A stretch of 64,000 nucleotides of DNA, taken from assembly GCF_040054535.1 (NCBI RefSeq), contig NC_090787.1, positions 16,799,501 to 16,863,500 of the forward strand. The letters run 5' to 3'. A program made the translations under genes and the position numbers. The DNA comes from Antennarius striatus. Lineage: Eukaryota > Chordata > Actinopteri > Lophiiformes > Antennariidae. Shown in pieces: positions 12,127 through 24,997 of this stretch. Within the stretch, counting starts at the first letter, position 1. The number at the start of each line of letters is the position of its first letter. The notes under the pieces are model-generated. The model ran no database searches, had not been told where the DNA came from, and was given only the letters and a program-made list of their open reading frames with translations.

Positions 12127-15100
12127 CAGTAGATAGATGATAAACAATAATTTAATGATGAAAATAGAAATGAATAAGGTAAAATACATTCAAAAGATAT
12201 ACGAGGTTTGTTTTAAATACATTAACGATTCAACAAGAATTTCCCCGTATAGTTAACTAACCAAGAGTTTTACGTTCCTGCAGTCATTTTCAGAAACGAA
12301 GTATTTTATTTTGGTAGGTGATCGCTTGTCTTCCGGTGATATCCTGCTCTCATTCGTTAATTTGATTGCCGGTCCCGCTGGTGACGTCATCACGCCGGTA
12401 CTAGTGCAGGACAAGGCCAGATGAAAGGTGCAAATTGTGAGAGAAAACCTCAGACGCTGTAGACGATTGATGAGATTGTGACCGGTTCAAATTGATTACA
12501 GTCATTCATAATCTGTAATTTTCACGAGTTCAATTGATCTGAATGTAATTATGGAAAAAACTTTATTCATCTGACTGTTGTTCTAGAGAATTAATGTTCA
12601 GATTTTCTCTGTGGCTCTTTTCTAAATTGCTTTCCTGTTTCAAGCATTGATTATATCATTATGAAGACATAATCAAATGACACAAAACGCATTTTTGTTG
12701 TCACCTCATGAGAAATTTTAAAATGTGCCATAATGTGAGTTTTTGATTATTGGTGTGGGTTTTGCAGGTTTTTTTAAATGTTTTTTTTCCCCTTTTATCT
12801 GTCTTTTAAAGTCCACTTCATCACTATATTTTCACAATAAAACTGTAAATATGAAGCAACAATCCATTATAGATTTAAGTGGAGTCCCATTCAAGAATCC
12901 TCAAATGATTTAAGGCTATTATTTCCTAATATTCCGCTGTAAAAACATAATAATAATAAATATTGTAAACGAGTGTCCACTTATTGTTCACACACAAAAT
13001 CCCTGTATAAAGCGTCCTAAACCTCTCTTCCTTTATTCTAACATGTAGTATGAATTCCACCGTGCCGTTTGGACGGTCCAGTCAGTCATTGGGTTGTTTC
13101 TTGTTCCACAGCGCCCCCATGTGTATAAACTATATTCCTACACCTTGGAAGGCTAACTACACGTGGAATGGAATTTTTTATACTCATGTGGTGTTTTGAG
13201 ATGTCATATTGCAGTCAAAAAGTTGAAGTATCATCCCTCAGTGGATCATTAACACTGTGAGTGATTCCCCTCATACAAAATGGACCCAGACACTATATTT
13301 GATTTTGAGTGGGTGGAGTTAATAACTACAAACACGTGTTCAGCATCATCTGTTGAAGATCCATTCATTTGAACACAGCTGAGAGTAACAGAAAAATAAA
13401 TAAGATACATTCTCAGCCTAATCTAAAAGACTCTTAATTCATTTCATTAGATTTTATGTTTGAAGTTTTAAATAAGATTAATGGGGATTTATGGCTTGTG
13501 AGTGAGAGGCATCATAATACATTAAGACTACTGTTAAAGTGCAAAATAATTGGAATGGGTAGTCTTTCATATCCCTTCTCTCCTAAAGCCAAAGAGAGCT
13601 TGATGTATTAATCGAGGCAGAGAAACACTTGTCAACACTTTATCCGCTGCCACCATATTCAGGATGTCTTCCATTTTGGATCCACACCCCTCGTATTCCC
13701 ATCAGCCACACAAAATCACCTCACTGAGTGACTGCTGGGAACCCTGCAACTGAGCAGAGCTACAGTTACAACGGTGATGAAAGTGGGTGTTTATTCTGGC
13801 AGAAAGGTTCCACTTGAGAGGAAGTGATGATGGACACCAAGCCTCATGTGATGTTTGCATTTCGGGAGCACTTAGATCCAGAGAAATGTGACTGAAAAAT
13901 ATTGGGTGGGTGTGGGTGGTGGTGGTGGTGGAAGTCATAGATGCAATCTCCAAAACATCCTGTATTGTGAAAAAAATATTTCAGAGGAGTCTGGATAACT
14001 GAATAAACCCCATTTAAAGCAGTCAAACGCAACACAACAATAATTGTATTTCCTATGACACTTCATAAATACTTTCAAGTTATCCTACATTTATTCAGTT
14101 AACTGGTAACAGAACATATTTTGAAGAATTTTTAAGAAATCATTTTGGTAATTGACTAATTTTGGGAAACATACATCAGTTTTATAGCTGAGAATAGACG
14201 ACTGTGTTGTTATGGTAACACGTGATGCCACCTCAGGTCTTCTTTGGCCTCTTTTGGAGGCATTTCTTAATTATTAACATCAATGCTTGTCATAAATTGA
14301 TTCGTGGTTAGATTTGAGGCCAAAAAACTCATTGATCAACATTATGGCGAAGAGGAAAGCTGTTGATTGATGGGCCTGCTAAAGGCAAACATGGTGAGTC
14401 TGGATGGGAACATCTAGTAGTGGTGTCTGTTTGTAAGGTTTGCATCTCCCACTTCCTGAAGAATATTCTTCCTGGGGAAGCTAAGGAAGTGGAATAAAGA
14501 AGGTGGTTTTTAAAAATATAACTGCGCATGGTTCTCACAGTTAAACATTAGACTGTCAGAACGACAGAACAACAATCGGGATAATGCCAAATACACTGAT
14601 TGAAAAAGACAAATTACATAACAGTGGTTTACAAGTAATAAAAGTGTAATACAAATTTCATTATCTCTGAATTGTAAAAGGTCTGATGATGGAAATGTTA
14701 TTAAAATGAAAAAAATTCTCCCAAACACAAACTCATCAGTGTTGTCCATGCAGTCAAATGCAGAGAGGAGCACACAGATTGGTCCGAACTGTAAATACAC
14801 AACCTCTCCATACGCAACACAGGAGAACCAGCTACGTTTAAAGAATAAAGAACACATTTAAGAAAACAAGGTTCACATTTAGGACACTAAAGAGGTGGTT
14901 TGGGAGGGTTAGGGCTAGGGTCATGGGGTCCACACCTCCACTTTCCATCCACATGCAACTCCGTCTTAGTCGCTCTTCTTAGAAAGCTTCACACTTTGAC
15001 TCAGGTCAAACTGATAATCGTAATGACTCACATGAGTTCCCATAAGGCTAACAGGCTGCTTGTGTCTTCAGCGACTGTAACAACTCTTAACAGTGCTTTT

Positions 15101-17280
15101 GACTGTAAACATGTGAGCTTAACGAACAGTAAGTGTGTTAGCAACTTCAGTTTATGATGTCTGCGTTCTGAGTCTGTTACAACTGGAGACGGTCCTTCAA
15201 TAAAAGAACGTCTTCACACCCAAAACAGATGTCCAGTTACTTCAGATGCGACTTTCAAGGATAAGAACATATTATTTTAATTACCTTGTTTGAAAAAATA
15301 AGTCAATTTGAAGTTGCACCCATTTTTATAACAAATACAGATTGTCTCTTGTTGCTTTTGGTTCAGTTAAAGAGATAGTTTGGATTATTTCTGTCTGAAT
15401 AAATGTTCATCTATGTGGCAGCATGCTGTTTGTGAGGCCATTTCTTGACACACAAACACAGATTCCTCTTAGAAATTTTAAACATTTGTGCTCCTAAACC
15501 AGATTATAAAAAGCCTGAGCATCAGTAAGTGGGGACGAGTGCCCCCAGCTGCCACTTCACCACCGCCACCACCAGCAGCGATCGGCCAACAGCCCCCAAA
15601 TCTTTTGGATATGCTTTCTGGGACATGGAGCTTGATGCACGCTGCCAGAGCGCCACATGACAGCTGCTGTTGCTTGGACAGAATTAGTGAGATAAACAGA
15701 GCCGGGGACAGAGGGGCCCGGTCGTTGTCCAGATAAGGGAGGTCAGATGAGACCGAGCACACGTTCACTCACAACCAACAAGACAAAGGCTGGGATTTCT
15801 GATGTAGGTTAATGCTGAGGAGATTCACTGTATAATATATGGGGCCCTCAGAGGGACGTGAAGGAATAAATCCCAAAAGTGTCCCGGTTACTTTTACCCC
15901 ATTTTTAAAGTTAATTTAAATGCAATCACTTTTACATCCAAAGCTTTAAAAATGAATAACTTGATATTTTGCATATACAAGAAGGTAAAAGTAAGTTCAG
16001 AATTTATCAAAACTGTTCAGCAAAAAAAAAAGTTTCTCCTGATTCAATAAGTCTCAAAATCCTGTGATATTCATATGATGGTCTGGTGATGTGACGGTCA
16101 CTAGTTCAGTGATGAGGTCAGCTGACGCTGACTGTAATTAAGATTTATTTTTGTCTCTGGGATTAATTCTAGTTGAAAGAAGAAGAATAAGACGTCATCA
16201 ATGGGTGCCAAAATGAAATCTGTGTTCTTTGTTCCTTCATAATTTTTGTATTAAATTTATTTCAAGCATATTTTGCAAACACAAAACTGTTCTAATGACA
16301 TTAAAGTTTGGTCAACAAAGTAAATTAGTCCCCTGACTTACCAAAGCTGTTTAATAATTCCGATGCTTAATCACAAACGGATGATCCTTATTTCAAAATT
16401 ATTTTTTTTTATTCATAAAAAAAATGTGTCCGAAACAAATTTTCTTCAGGTCAAATATCCAGTCGCGCTTATATAAGAGCGAACCCAAAGGGCTTACATT
16501 CAGGCAGTACTGTTGAAGATGAGTGAACAATAGATCCGACAATATTTTCAGCATTGATGAACCAGATTCAGATCGGGAGATTCTTTCTTTCCTTTTTTTT
16601 TGTGTTACTAATGTTCTCACCTAAGTTTCAGGAAGAGAAAAACATTTTATCAGACTTTTAAACATTAAATCCTGACTATGGAGTGAAACAAATTCCTGCT
16701 GTACACTTGCTAAGTTGTTGGTATACCCATTTCCCACAGTGGGAGCCTAAAACCATTCTATCCTCCCTCATCAGCTTTAATTGCCCAGTGGAGACCCTGA
16801 CTGTGATGCTGTATGTTCTTAAGACTCAGTTGCTGGGATCCATTTCAAACTGTTCCACAGTTTGCAGTGCAGTGAAGTTCTTCCAGGGGATCACATTGGG
16901 TCTTGGATGACACTGAGATATTCCAATCCAATTGGTTGCTGTGGCATTAATAATTAACACTCCACATATGATGGTGGGGTCTGCCCGTCCTGACCTTTCC
17001 ACATGACTGTATTTACTGCAGAAAGTAAGCACCAGGCTTTAGTGTCACAATAACCTTGCAGTGCCCAGACAGCTGCACCTTTATCCCCTCTTAGCAGCTG
17101 AGTGAGGGCGTCATCCAGAGCACAAAGTAGGGGAGGGGTGTCTGTTTGCCTCCTGTACACAGGCAAGAAGCAGCTGAGGGTAGAAACTGAGGGAATGACA
17201 GGGTTGTCCCGGCCAAATTAATGGTTTCACTCTTTATGTAATGACGTGGATCAGAGGCTTGAAGTCTAGAGAAAGGAAAC
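12127..17280. other. non-coding interval
   Basis: No coding exon is recognised across 5 kb. Items of note are a perfect TGACGTCA element at 12382-12389 in a locally CpG-rich patch, a (GGT)n run near 13914-13932, and some less AT-rich stretches (13560-13700, 15530-15760) that could be conserved non-coding DNA. I cannot test conservation from one sequence. Confidence 0.4.
12382..12389. promoter_or_regulatory. consensus CRE palindrome (TGACGTCA)
   Basis: A full-length cAMP response element, the binding site of CREB/ATF dimers, lies within a local cluster of CpGs (12355-12400). No adjacent transcription unit is evident, so a function is not established. Confidence 0.4.
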
Positions 17281-17490
17281 AATTCAGAAGAAGAAGAAGA
17301 AGAAGAAGAAGTACACTTTATTAATCCCCGCAGGGAAATTACACAGTCATTCATTCATTCATTCATTCATTCATTCATTCATTTTCTATACCCGTAACTT
17401 CCGCTGTCATGGGTCACAGGGTTGCTGGAGCCTATCCCAGCCGACTGAGGGCGTGATGCAGGGTACAATCCAGGCGCGACGCCACAGAGC
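17281..17490. repeat. (GAA)n, retroelement tail, (ATTC)n and common fish repeat, copy 1
   Basis: A GAA run (about 17285-17311) is followed by TACACTTTATTAATCCCCGC, the tail usual in fish LINE/SINE copies. Then comes an (ATTC)n run (about 17347-17382). Next is the widespread fish repeat with GGGTCACAGGGTTGCTGGAG, CCTATCCCAGC and GGGTACAATCCAGG. Related copies occur at 48445-48703 and 59968-60018. The family name is left open. Confidence 0.75.
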
Positions 17491-17502
17491 ACCAGAGAGC
17501 CA

Positions 17503-17690
17503 GTTCAATTCATTTCAATTCAATTCAATTCAGTTTTATTTATTTATCTAGTGTGAGATCACAACAAAAGGTTATGTTAAAGCACTTTCCAGGTGGACGG
17601 GAAAGACCTGCTGTTACAGAACCCAACTTGTCCCACATGAACAAACATTTGGGCAACGTGAGCAGAACCCATGACTCAGAGCAGGCTAAA
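17503..17690. repeat. teleost CAATTCAATT...TTTATTTAT-type interspersed repeat
   Basis: A run of TTCAATTCAATTCAATTCAG leads into TTTATTTATTTATCTAG, a stretch about AGATCACAACAAAAGGTTAT and AAAGCACTTTCCAGG, and then a block about ACAAACATTTGGGCAACGTG. This order is familiar from a common fish repeat. The copy is diverged and shows no coding sequence. Confidence 0.6.
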
Positions 17691-18100
17691 ATAATATCGT
17701 CATGTGATTAACAAAATGACATCACAGTGACAAGTTTTGTATTATAATTGTATTTAAATTATTCTTTTTATATTGGCATGCGCCAATAACAATAAGAGGC
17801 CAAATGGTTGAACTTTTGATTCATGAGTGGTAAATCAACCAGGCCTTTTCAGAGGAGCAATCAAATCTAATTATTTCTCAGTGTAGCTTTGGAAGCATTA
17901 TCCGTCAATGAACTGTTATCTGACAGCAATGATACAGACGAAAAAACAAACAGCAGTTTCCCTTTAAAATAGAACCTGAGTGGTGTTTTTGCAATTTCTT
18001 TTTCCTTGACGTTCGAGGCAGTTTTTTAATAGGAGTGGATAAAAATCATTGTTTCGACAGAACTAAAAGTCTCGCTGTTAAATAATTATAGTCATAAGGG
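17691..18100. other. non-coding interval
   Basis: No feature is recognised. Confidence 0.4.
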
Positions 18101-18213
18101 ATAAGATAAGATAAGATAAGATAAGATAAGATAAGATAAGATAAGATAAGATAAGATAAGGTAAGATAAGATAAGATAAGATAAGATAAGATAAGATAAG
18201 ATAAGATAAGATA

Positions 18214-18245
<32 letters not shown>

Positions 18246-18295
18246 ATAAGATAAGATAAGATAATCCTTTATTGTCCCACAGTGGGGAAATTTGT
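18101..18295. repeat. (ATAAG)n microsatellite with retroelement tail
   Basis: About 160 bp of a pentanucleotide repeat with two single-base variants. It ends in ATAATCCTTTATTGTCCCAC and AGTGGGGAAATTTG, a tail often found at the ends of fish LINE-derived copies. The repeat probably grew from the tail of an inserted element. Confidence 0.9.
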
Positions 18296-20054
18296 GATCA
18301 ACCATCAACCATAACATTAGCTTTGTGATGTTTCTGGTGTGATTTAGGTCCAATTCAGATTTAACTCTGCACTTCAAACCATGAAGCATTAGTATTGTGA
18401 CGTTAATCTCTCAGAGTAGATTACAATATGTTGGAAATAACAGATTAACACGGATGAAAGCCTGGCCGTCCAACCAGTCAGGTCTAGTTTAATGAATGGG
18501 ATCACCAGGAGCTCAGTCTTTAAAATGTGTTCAGAAGTGCATCATTTTTCCCTGTTGGCTATAAGCAATGCTAAATCCATTTTATTGTGTGTTTAAATCA
18601 ATATGATCAGAAAATAAGTAAGTAAATAAGTAAATAAATAAATAAATAATCCTAGTATGTTAAACTTGCTACCTAAGTATGGACTTCTGGTGTTTCTGCA
18701 GAAACCTGTCCAACACTTCACTGTGATGCCCTCAGTCCACAAACAGAAAACTACCATGTTCACATTGACAGTGTTAGCCTGCTGGTTTTCATGTATGGAA
18801 TGTTTGGTATCCTAGCGGAGTGAGTTAGCATACTAATAAGTGCCTTGAAGCACAGTATAAAGGCTAACAAAAATAAATTTGACTGAATTTGAGGGACGTG
18901 GGATTGGTTTTGCACACATTCATCTCTAAACGAATTACATTTCAATTAAATTCAAATTTTGACTCCACAAAAGCACCAAAGCAGGTTAATGTTTTTCCTC
19001 AAGGACCGCATTCATGGATAAGATTGCAAAAGAATGGTTTATTGCTGAACTGTGGATGATCCACAATTTTATATCAAATTTTTTGCGATGAAATTAGATT
19101 GGAATGTGGTTTCTGGGGGTTTTCCCTCTCTTTTCTGCAATGAAATGCATTTAGTTGCATGGTTCCTGGGATTGCATGGCATTGCTTCACGAAATTTACC
19201 AATTGGATTTATTCGGCTCGGGATTCATTGACATCACACTGCTTTTTATTGTCTTTGAGGATGATATGAGCCAGATTGATCTGGTCTACGGGTCTCTTCT
19301 GACAACTGGATTGTTTGTACAATCATTCTGGGAGTCTGTATTAAAATACAGTAGTGTAACGTCAAAACACGTGCACAACTGTGGGGCCATGAAGCCGACC
19401 AGACTCCTTCTTCTGGTGGGTGTACTCGCAACCTTTCATGGGAATATAATACTCACTGAGATATTTCTGAGCGCTCCAAATCAGCAGGCTGAATATTGAA
19501 TATTTTTTTTCAAAAAAGCTCTTTAAATAAAGAATAAATCAGTTCAAACTTAACTACTTTGTGTGAAAAGTCCAAAAAGCAACACTTGGTGATGCACTAA
19601 ACTCTTTATGATGGTCTACAAATAGAGTTCTTAAACCCGGCGAAGCACTTTCTCATTGGAGAGAATCCAGGGAGCATCAGGTCAGGAAAACCTGCTTGAG
19701 AGAGAGAGAGAGAGAGAGAGAACTGGGAAGAGCATCCGGTTGATGGAGGGTGGTATGGCAGCGTGAACAAGAGAGTGTAGGGTTGCAGAAAATAGAGCTG
19801 CAGGTTTCCTAGAAGCTATGTGGGTGTCTGTCATTAGCAAGCCTGGATACTGTACCCAACACATCTGAGATTTGGGATTAAAGGGCGTATTCCCCTGTGA
19901 AGAGGAATATAGGATGGAGGAGACAGATGAGACGCACTTAGGGACAAATCTCACAGGACAGCAATCTTTGATATCTGATCTTAAGCATTCTTTACACTGT
20001 GTATAAACGTCTAGAGGAAGATTCTGATGTTATGTAAGCGTGTGCATGTGTGAG

Positions 20055-20055
<1 letters not shown>
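18296..20055. other. non-coding interval
   Basis: No gene is recognised. Short (AAAT)n-like sequence occurs near 18615-18650, and a 24-bp (GA)n run at about 19698-19721. Confidence 0.4.

Positions 20056-20114
<59 letters not shown>
20056..20114. repeat. (TG)n microsatellite
   Basis: About 58 bp of TG dinucleotides. Confidence 0.96.
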
Positions 20115-20115
<1 letters not shown>

Positions 20116-20399
20116 CATTATGATAGTGACAACGGCACAAACTCTGATGCAAAGAATGATATCAAGTTTGAGAAGGGAGGGAGGGATGATGTGATAAGGC
20201 TGCCGTGGGTAGAAACATAATATTAGCAGGATGAAGTGAAACCTGAGTGAGAGAATCACCGGGTGACTATTTGAGGGAGGGAACAAGTGAGTGACCTTAA
20301 AAGGCCACATGGTCTCGCTGGTGACTGAATGAACAAGTAAAAAGTGGCCTTGGGGTTATCTCTGTGAAGCACCACCGTATTTATAGATCAACTCAAAAA

Positions 20400-20571
20400 A
20401 AGATTCCCTGCCCCCCTTCCAAACCCCTCCTCTCAGATTCCCCTCCCCCCCATTTTCAATTAGCTCCTGATGGGTGGAGTAATGCAATCAGGAGTTACTA
20501 CAGCCGCCACGCAGCTTTCTCTTTCAGTCTGCCCCAGACTCTGCACAGACACACACTCCTCACACAGGAAG
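20400..20571 (+). promoter_or_regulatory. fhl2: possible fhl2 promoter and 5' non-coding exon
   Basis: A pyrimidine-rich stretch is followed by sequence ending in a strong donor, CAGGAAG|GTAAGA (intron from 20572). The first coding exon of fhl2 has its own acceptor 20 bases upstream of the ATG, so at least one leader exon must lie upstream. This is the best plus-strand donor I noticed within about 2.3 kb. The TSS is unknown, the left boundary is arbitrary and transcript data are absent. Confidence 0.35.
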
Positions 20572-22834
20572 GTAAGATCACCTCCGCTCAGCTGCTCCAC
20601 TCTCCATCCCTTCACCCGTCCGTCCTTCCACCCGTTTGTCCGTTCACTTCATCCACCATGTCTTCCATCCTTTCAGGCACGACTGCTCCCGCATCCTCCT
20701 GCCCAAACCAAACCTGCTCATGATCTCTCTTTCCATCTGCACAGCACCTTCATCACTGAACCTCTTCTCTGTCTCCCTCCGCTCATCCTCCTCATCAGTG
20801 ATGAAGCCTGACTTCCTCTTTCCTTCGTTGTCTATTTTTGTCCAAAAAAAAAGAAAAAAAAAGAAAATCCAGAACTCATTTCATTTCCACCTCTTTCCTC
20901 CTTTCTCATCAATCACTCTGTTCCCTTCAGCCAAATGTGTTGGTAAAGATGCTCGCTCCTCATTTGCTACGACACAGTAGTGACATTCATTTCTGTAATT
21001 AGGTCTGTTCTTTTCCTTTTTGTTGTTTAATATAATTTTATGCAATTCACACTTTTTTGTGTGACATTTAGACCAGTTTAAGATGTCATGGGAAAGTTTT
21101 TAAAGTGTAGAAGAGTGTATAAAATGTATCTTATAATAATCTACAGAAATTAAGGGATCTGAAAAGTGCTGAATGAAAGTAGTAAAAAAGATTGAACCCT
21201 GCACTTCAAACCAGGTATGTGAAAGTATGTAAAACAGTGGCTTATTTTACATTAATAGAAGAGTTCAGGTTCCAATTCAATAAAAACAAATTCAATTTAG
21301 AGCTTAATTTGATTAGCGTTTCATACTACCATGCACTTTAAAAGCTGTTATTAGTGATCAGTGCTTGCATTTACCTCATTTACCAATACGTCTTCCTGCA
21401 TTCTTGTGTGGAAGAGTAGAAAATAAACATAAGAAAGCTGCTTAGATGTCTCACTATCAGAGAAAAATTCTGATGGTTGGCATTTTAAAATGCGATCTCA
21501 TGCATCTACATGGAATCACTGACGATGACCTGCAGATTCTAGGATAGTGGAGTCATATAAGACAAGTGGGTGATGGAACTGGTTCAAAACTAAAATTTCC
21601 GGCTTCATGGTGGCCGAGCACGTACCACCCAGGCTCGCTTTGGCATCGCTGTGCAGAGAGATTCCCAGATAGGCCACATCAAAGAGCCCCAGAAGCTGGG
21701 AAACAGCTGCCTGACATTTCTGAATAGCTGGAGGTTTTATTTTTGACAGTTCAGATTATCTTTTTTTTATTTTTAGGAGTCAGATAAATCCGTATATAAG
21801 CTAGATGAGTCATGGTGGGGGGAAACAGACAATGAGGGAATGTGGGAGGGGTGGAGAATAATTCACAGCAGAAAGGACAGGCAGATTAAATGTCTCCATT
21901 TTCAGCCAGAAGAAGGAGACAAATCCGCTGAATGTCAGGAGTGTCACTCACAGATGTCACTGAGGTGGGAATACATGATAATAAACAATAAATAAAGAGT
22001 GTAATAAAATAGTGACATAACTGAGAAACCAATAGAGGAAATAAGAAAACAAAACACAATAGAAGCAGCAGCCAAAACAGAATAAATAAGCTTTTTTTAA
22101 ATGGCTAAAAAAATTAGCTGAGGAATCAGTAGATAGATGCAGACATGGTGTGTGTGTGCCAAAAACCTAGAATGGTCTTCAAATGGTCTCCTCTTAAATA
22201 TATATCGTACACTATATAACAATGCACAGGAATATTTACGCAAGGTGGAGCACCCAGGAGGCTTAACAGGCAGACCACAAACAGCTGCAGAGTATAAGCA
22301 GCCACTATTATGAATGCTGTTCAAACCAAGTCATGGACTGACACATTCATCCACTCACATGCACACATGCATGATGTCAAGGGAGATGGGGCTCTTGTGC
22401 TGAAAGCTGGATGAGAGGTGATGGATGGGTCAGTCTACAGCGGCATGGAGAGCGCTGGTATGCAACAGGGTGAAAGTCGACTGTCTCCAAGCAAGACTGA
22501 TAGGAGTTTATTTATATCCGCCTCATCTGGCACCTTCTACCTCTGACACTGAGAACAAAACGAAGTACTGCTGAGAGATGGGAGGGATTGATGGAAGCAG
22601 GAAAATACATCACGGAAAAAAACATGTAACGTAAAAGACCTTAAATCTCTCTGAGAAGTGACTGCAGAATCAGGGTGGCTGCTAAAGACGGAGGTGCCAA
22701 CCAAGATTAATGTGGATTGGTAGTAAAAAGTATGTAAAATGGTTTTTAATCTTCAAAGGGACATTGATCAGACGTGCTAATCTACCTCTTAACTATAAAT
22801 TCTTTATTTCCTTTTTTACCTGTGTCCGTCTCAG
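20572..22834 (+). other. probable fhl2 intron 1, non-coding
   Basis: No open frame of note is seen. A MEF2-type TTATTTTTAG occurs near 21766-21776, which would suit a muscle-expressed gene but is weak evidence alone. The region ends in a pyrimidine-rich acceptor, GTCCGTCTCAG. Confidence 0.4.
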
Positions 22835-22854
22835 GTGAGTCACCCTGGGTCATC

Positions 22855-24579
22855 ATGACCGAGCGCTACGACTGCCATTACTGCAAGGAGTCCCTGTTTG
22901 GGAAGAAATACGTCTTGAGAGAAGAGAATCCCTACTGTGTGAAATGCTACGAGAGCCTGTACTCCAACTCCTGTGAGGAGTGCAAGAAGCCCATTGGCTG
23001 CAACTCCAGAGTAAGCAAAGACGCGTCGCAAACAACTTGACACACGAGCCCGATCATGCTGTCTGTGTGGGTTTCTGTCTTCAGCGTTGAAGTCCAGACT
23101 CTGACTCTCCATCTGCTGCTGTTGTAGGATCTGTCCTACAAGGACCGCCACTGGCATGAGGAATGTTTCAAATGCTTCCAGTGCAAACGCTCGCTGGTGG
23201 ACAAACCCTTCTCCACTAAGGATGAACAGCTCCTCTGCACTGAGTGCTACTCCAATGAGTATTCCTCCAAGTGCCATGACTGCAAGAAAACCATCATGCC
23301 AGGTAGGATGAAAATCACAGAGTTGTATGAACAGAAACCACTGGAGGCTGATGTGGGAAAGGCAAATATAAAAGGAGGGCCCCTATCTTATTATTATTTA
23401 TGTTATTATTACTATTATTAGTAGTAGTAGTGGTACTGGTAATAAAAGCCACTTCTTCTTGCATGTGTGTTTTACAATATGTATTTAATGTTATTTTATA
23501 ACATTTGGTATGTAAGACTAAATATAGACAATATTTAGTATGATAAAGCAAAATTGTCACATTCTGTGACTGCTTCTTACTTTCTTAATTTATTTTGATA
23601 GAATGAAGGATTAATGTTGATTTAACATTTAGAATACCTTATTGATAAGTATTAAAAAATGCTAAAGCTGAAGTCTCGTTTTGAATTGAGTATTCCTAAA
23701 CGAGTTGTCCTTCTTCTTGGTGACATGTTTTTTTTTTCTTTTTAACTTAGGGTCTGAGAGCTGTTTTGGTTTTTTTAAAAATTATTTTGGCATCCTCTTC
23801 CTAACTCAATCAACTCACCTCCTTCGTGTTTCTCTGAAGGCTCCAGGAAGATGGAGCACAAGGGGAACAGCTGGCATGAGACCTGCTTCACCTGCCAGAG
23901 ATGCCAGCAGCCCATCGGCACCAAGAGCTTCATCCCTAAGGAAAACAACAACTTCTGTGTGCCCTGCTATGAGAAGCAGTTTGCCATGCAGTGTGTGCAC
24001 TGCAAAAAGGTGGGACACCAAACTGTACAAAGTTATGATTTCCAGAGCCAGATCCATCTTTCTCCATCTCTATTGAAAGCATCATGTATTTCACCTGTAT
24101 TTCAAACAAAATAGTAATCTATCTTTCCCGATCCACCTCATCAGCCCATCACTACTGGTGGAGTGACCTACCATGAACAGCCCTGGCACAAGGACTGCTT
24201 CCTGTGCACTAGCTGCAAACAGCAGCTGACTGGCCAGAGGTTCACCTCTAGAGATGACTTTGCCTACTGTCTCAACTGCTTCTGCAACCTGTATGCCAAG
24301 AAGTGTGCTTCCTGCACCACCCCCATTAGCGGTAATCGGAATTCAGTACCTGACTGTTCACACCAGTAACAGTGTAATTGCTTAGGCAGTGACTTAATTC
24401 TTGCTGATGTTTTTAAATCTCTTTCAGGCCTTGGAGGCAGCAAGTACATTTCCTTCGAGGAGCGCCAGTGGCACAACGACTGCTTCAACTGCAAGAAGTG
24501 CTCTGTGTCCCTGGTCGGCCGTGGCTTCCTGACTGAACGTGATGATATACTGTGTCCAGAGTGTGGCAAAGACATCTAA
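22855..24579 (+). CDS. fhl2: Four and a half LIM domains protein 2
   Basis: Five coding exons join in frame: 22855-23010, 23128-23302, 23840-24009, 24145-24331 and 24428-24579. All have GT/AG borders, for 840 bases and 279 residues, the usual FHL2 length. The protein is only zinc fingers: an N-terminal half LIM (about 7-31), then LIM domains at about 40-92, 101-153, 162-212 and 221-275, each with the expected Cys/His spacing. It ends CGKDI as vertebrate FHL2 does. Known family role: LIM-only adaptor that binds integrins, titin-associated proteins and transcription factors in heart and other muscle, shuttling between cytoskeleton and nucleus. The start ATG has A at -3 and matches the family start MTER. 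An acceptor at 22834 shows that the leader is spliced. Whether this is the a or b teleost paralogue cannot be settled here. FHL1 and FHL3 are less likely because the linker sequences (SLVDKPF, KKTIMPG) are FHL2-like. Confidence 0.95.
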
Positions 24580-24997
24580 TTCAGTCCGAGGGTCCACATA
24601 ATGACATAGGAATGACAGAGAATTAATAAATACTATCAGAGCACAGCATCTTTACTGCTTAGATTTGCTATGATTGTCCATCATTGCGTGCAAATGAAAG
24701 CACACTAATAACAGCATTGTTTCATTTAATAATGTTATGTTGTTCACTCTCAGACAAACTATGACCATTATAATAACTGTTAACATGTAAAGTTGTTCAT
24801 TTATGTGTCAGCAACTATTGCAGGTAAGATAGTATGGAGCATATTGAGATAAAGCTACAGTTTATGTAGACTGTCCACTTTGAAGTGTAATAAGGACTTC
24901 TTTGTGCATGGATTGATGCTATAATCAGTAGTTTGCGCATGAGCTCTGTTATTACCAATAAAATACAGCAAAACTGTGTTGTTGCTCTTATAATAAA
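24580..24997 (+). other. fhl2: fhl2 3' UTR with candidate poly(A) signals
   Basis: AATAAA hexamers lie at 24625-24630, 24957-24962 and 24992-24997, so alternative 3' ends about 50-420 bases past the stop codon are possible. Actual cleavage sites are not known. Confidence 0.55.

Noticed and set aside
15360-15385. TTAAAGAGATAGTTTGGATTA as a transposon end
   Set aside because: It resembles a known fish MITE terminus, but no matching second end was found nearby.
22840-23277. Minus-strand 145-codon frame over fhl2 exons
   Set aside because: It crosses an fhl2 intron and is a shadow of the LIM exons.
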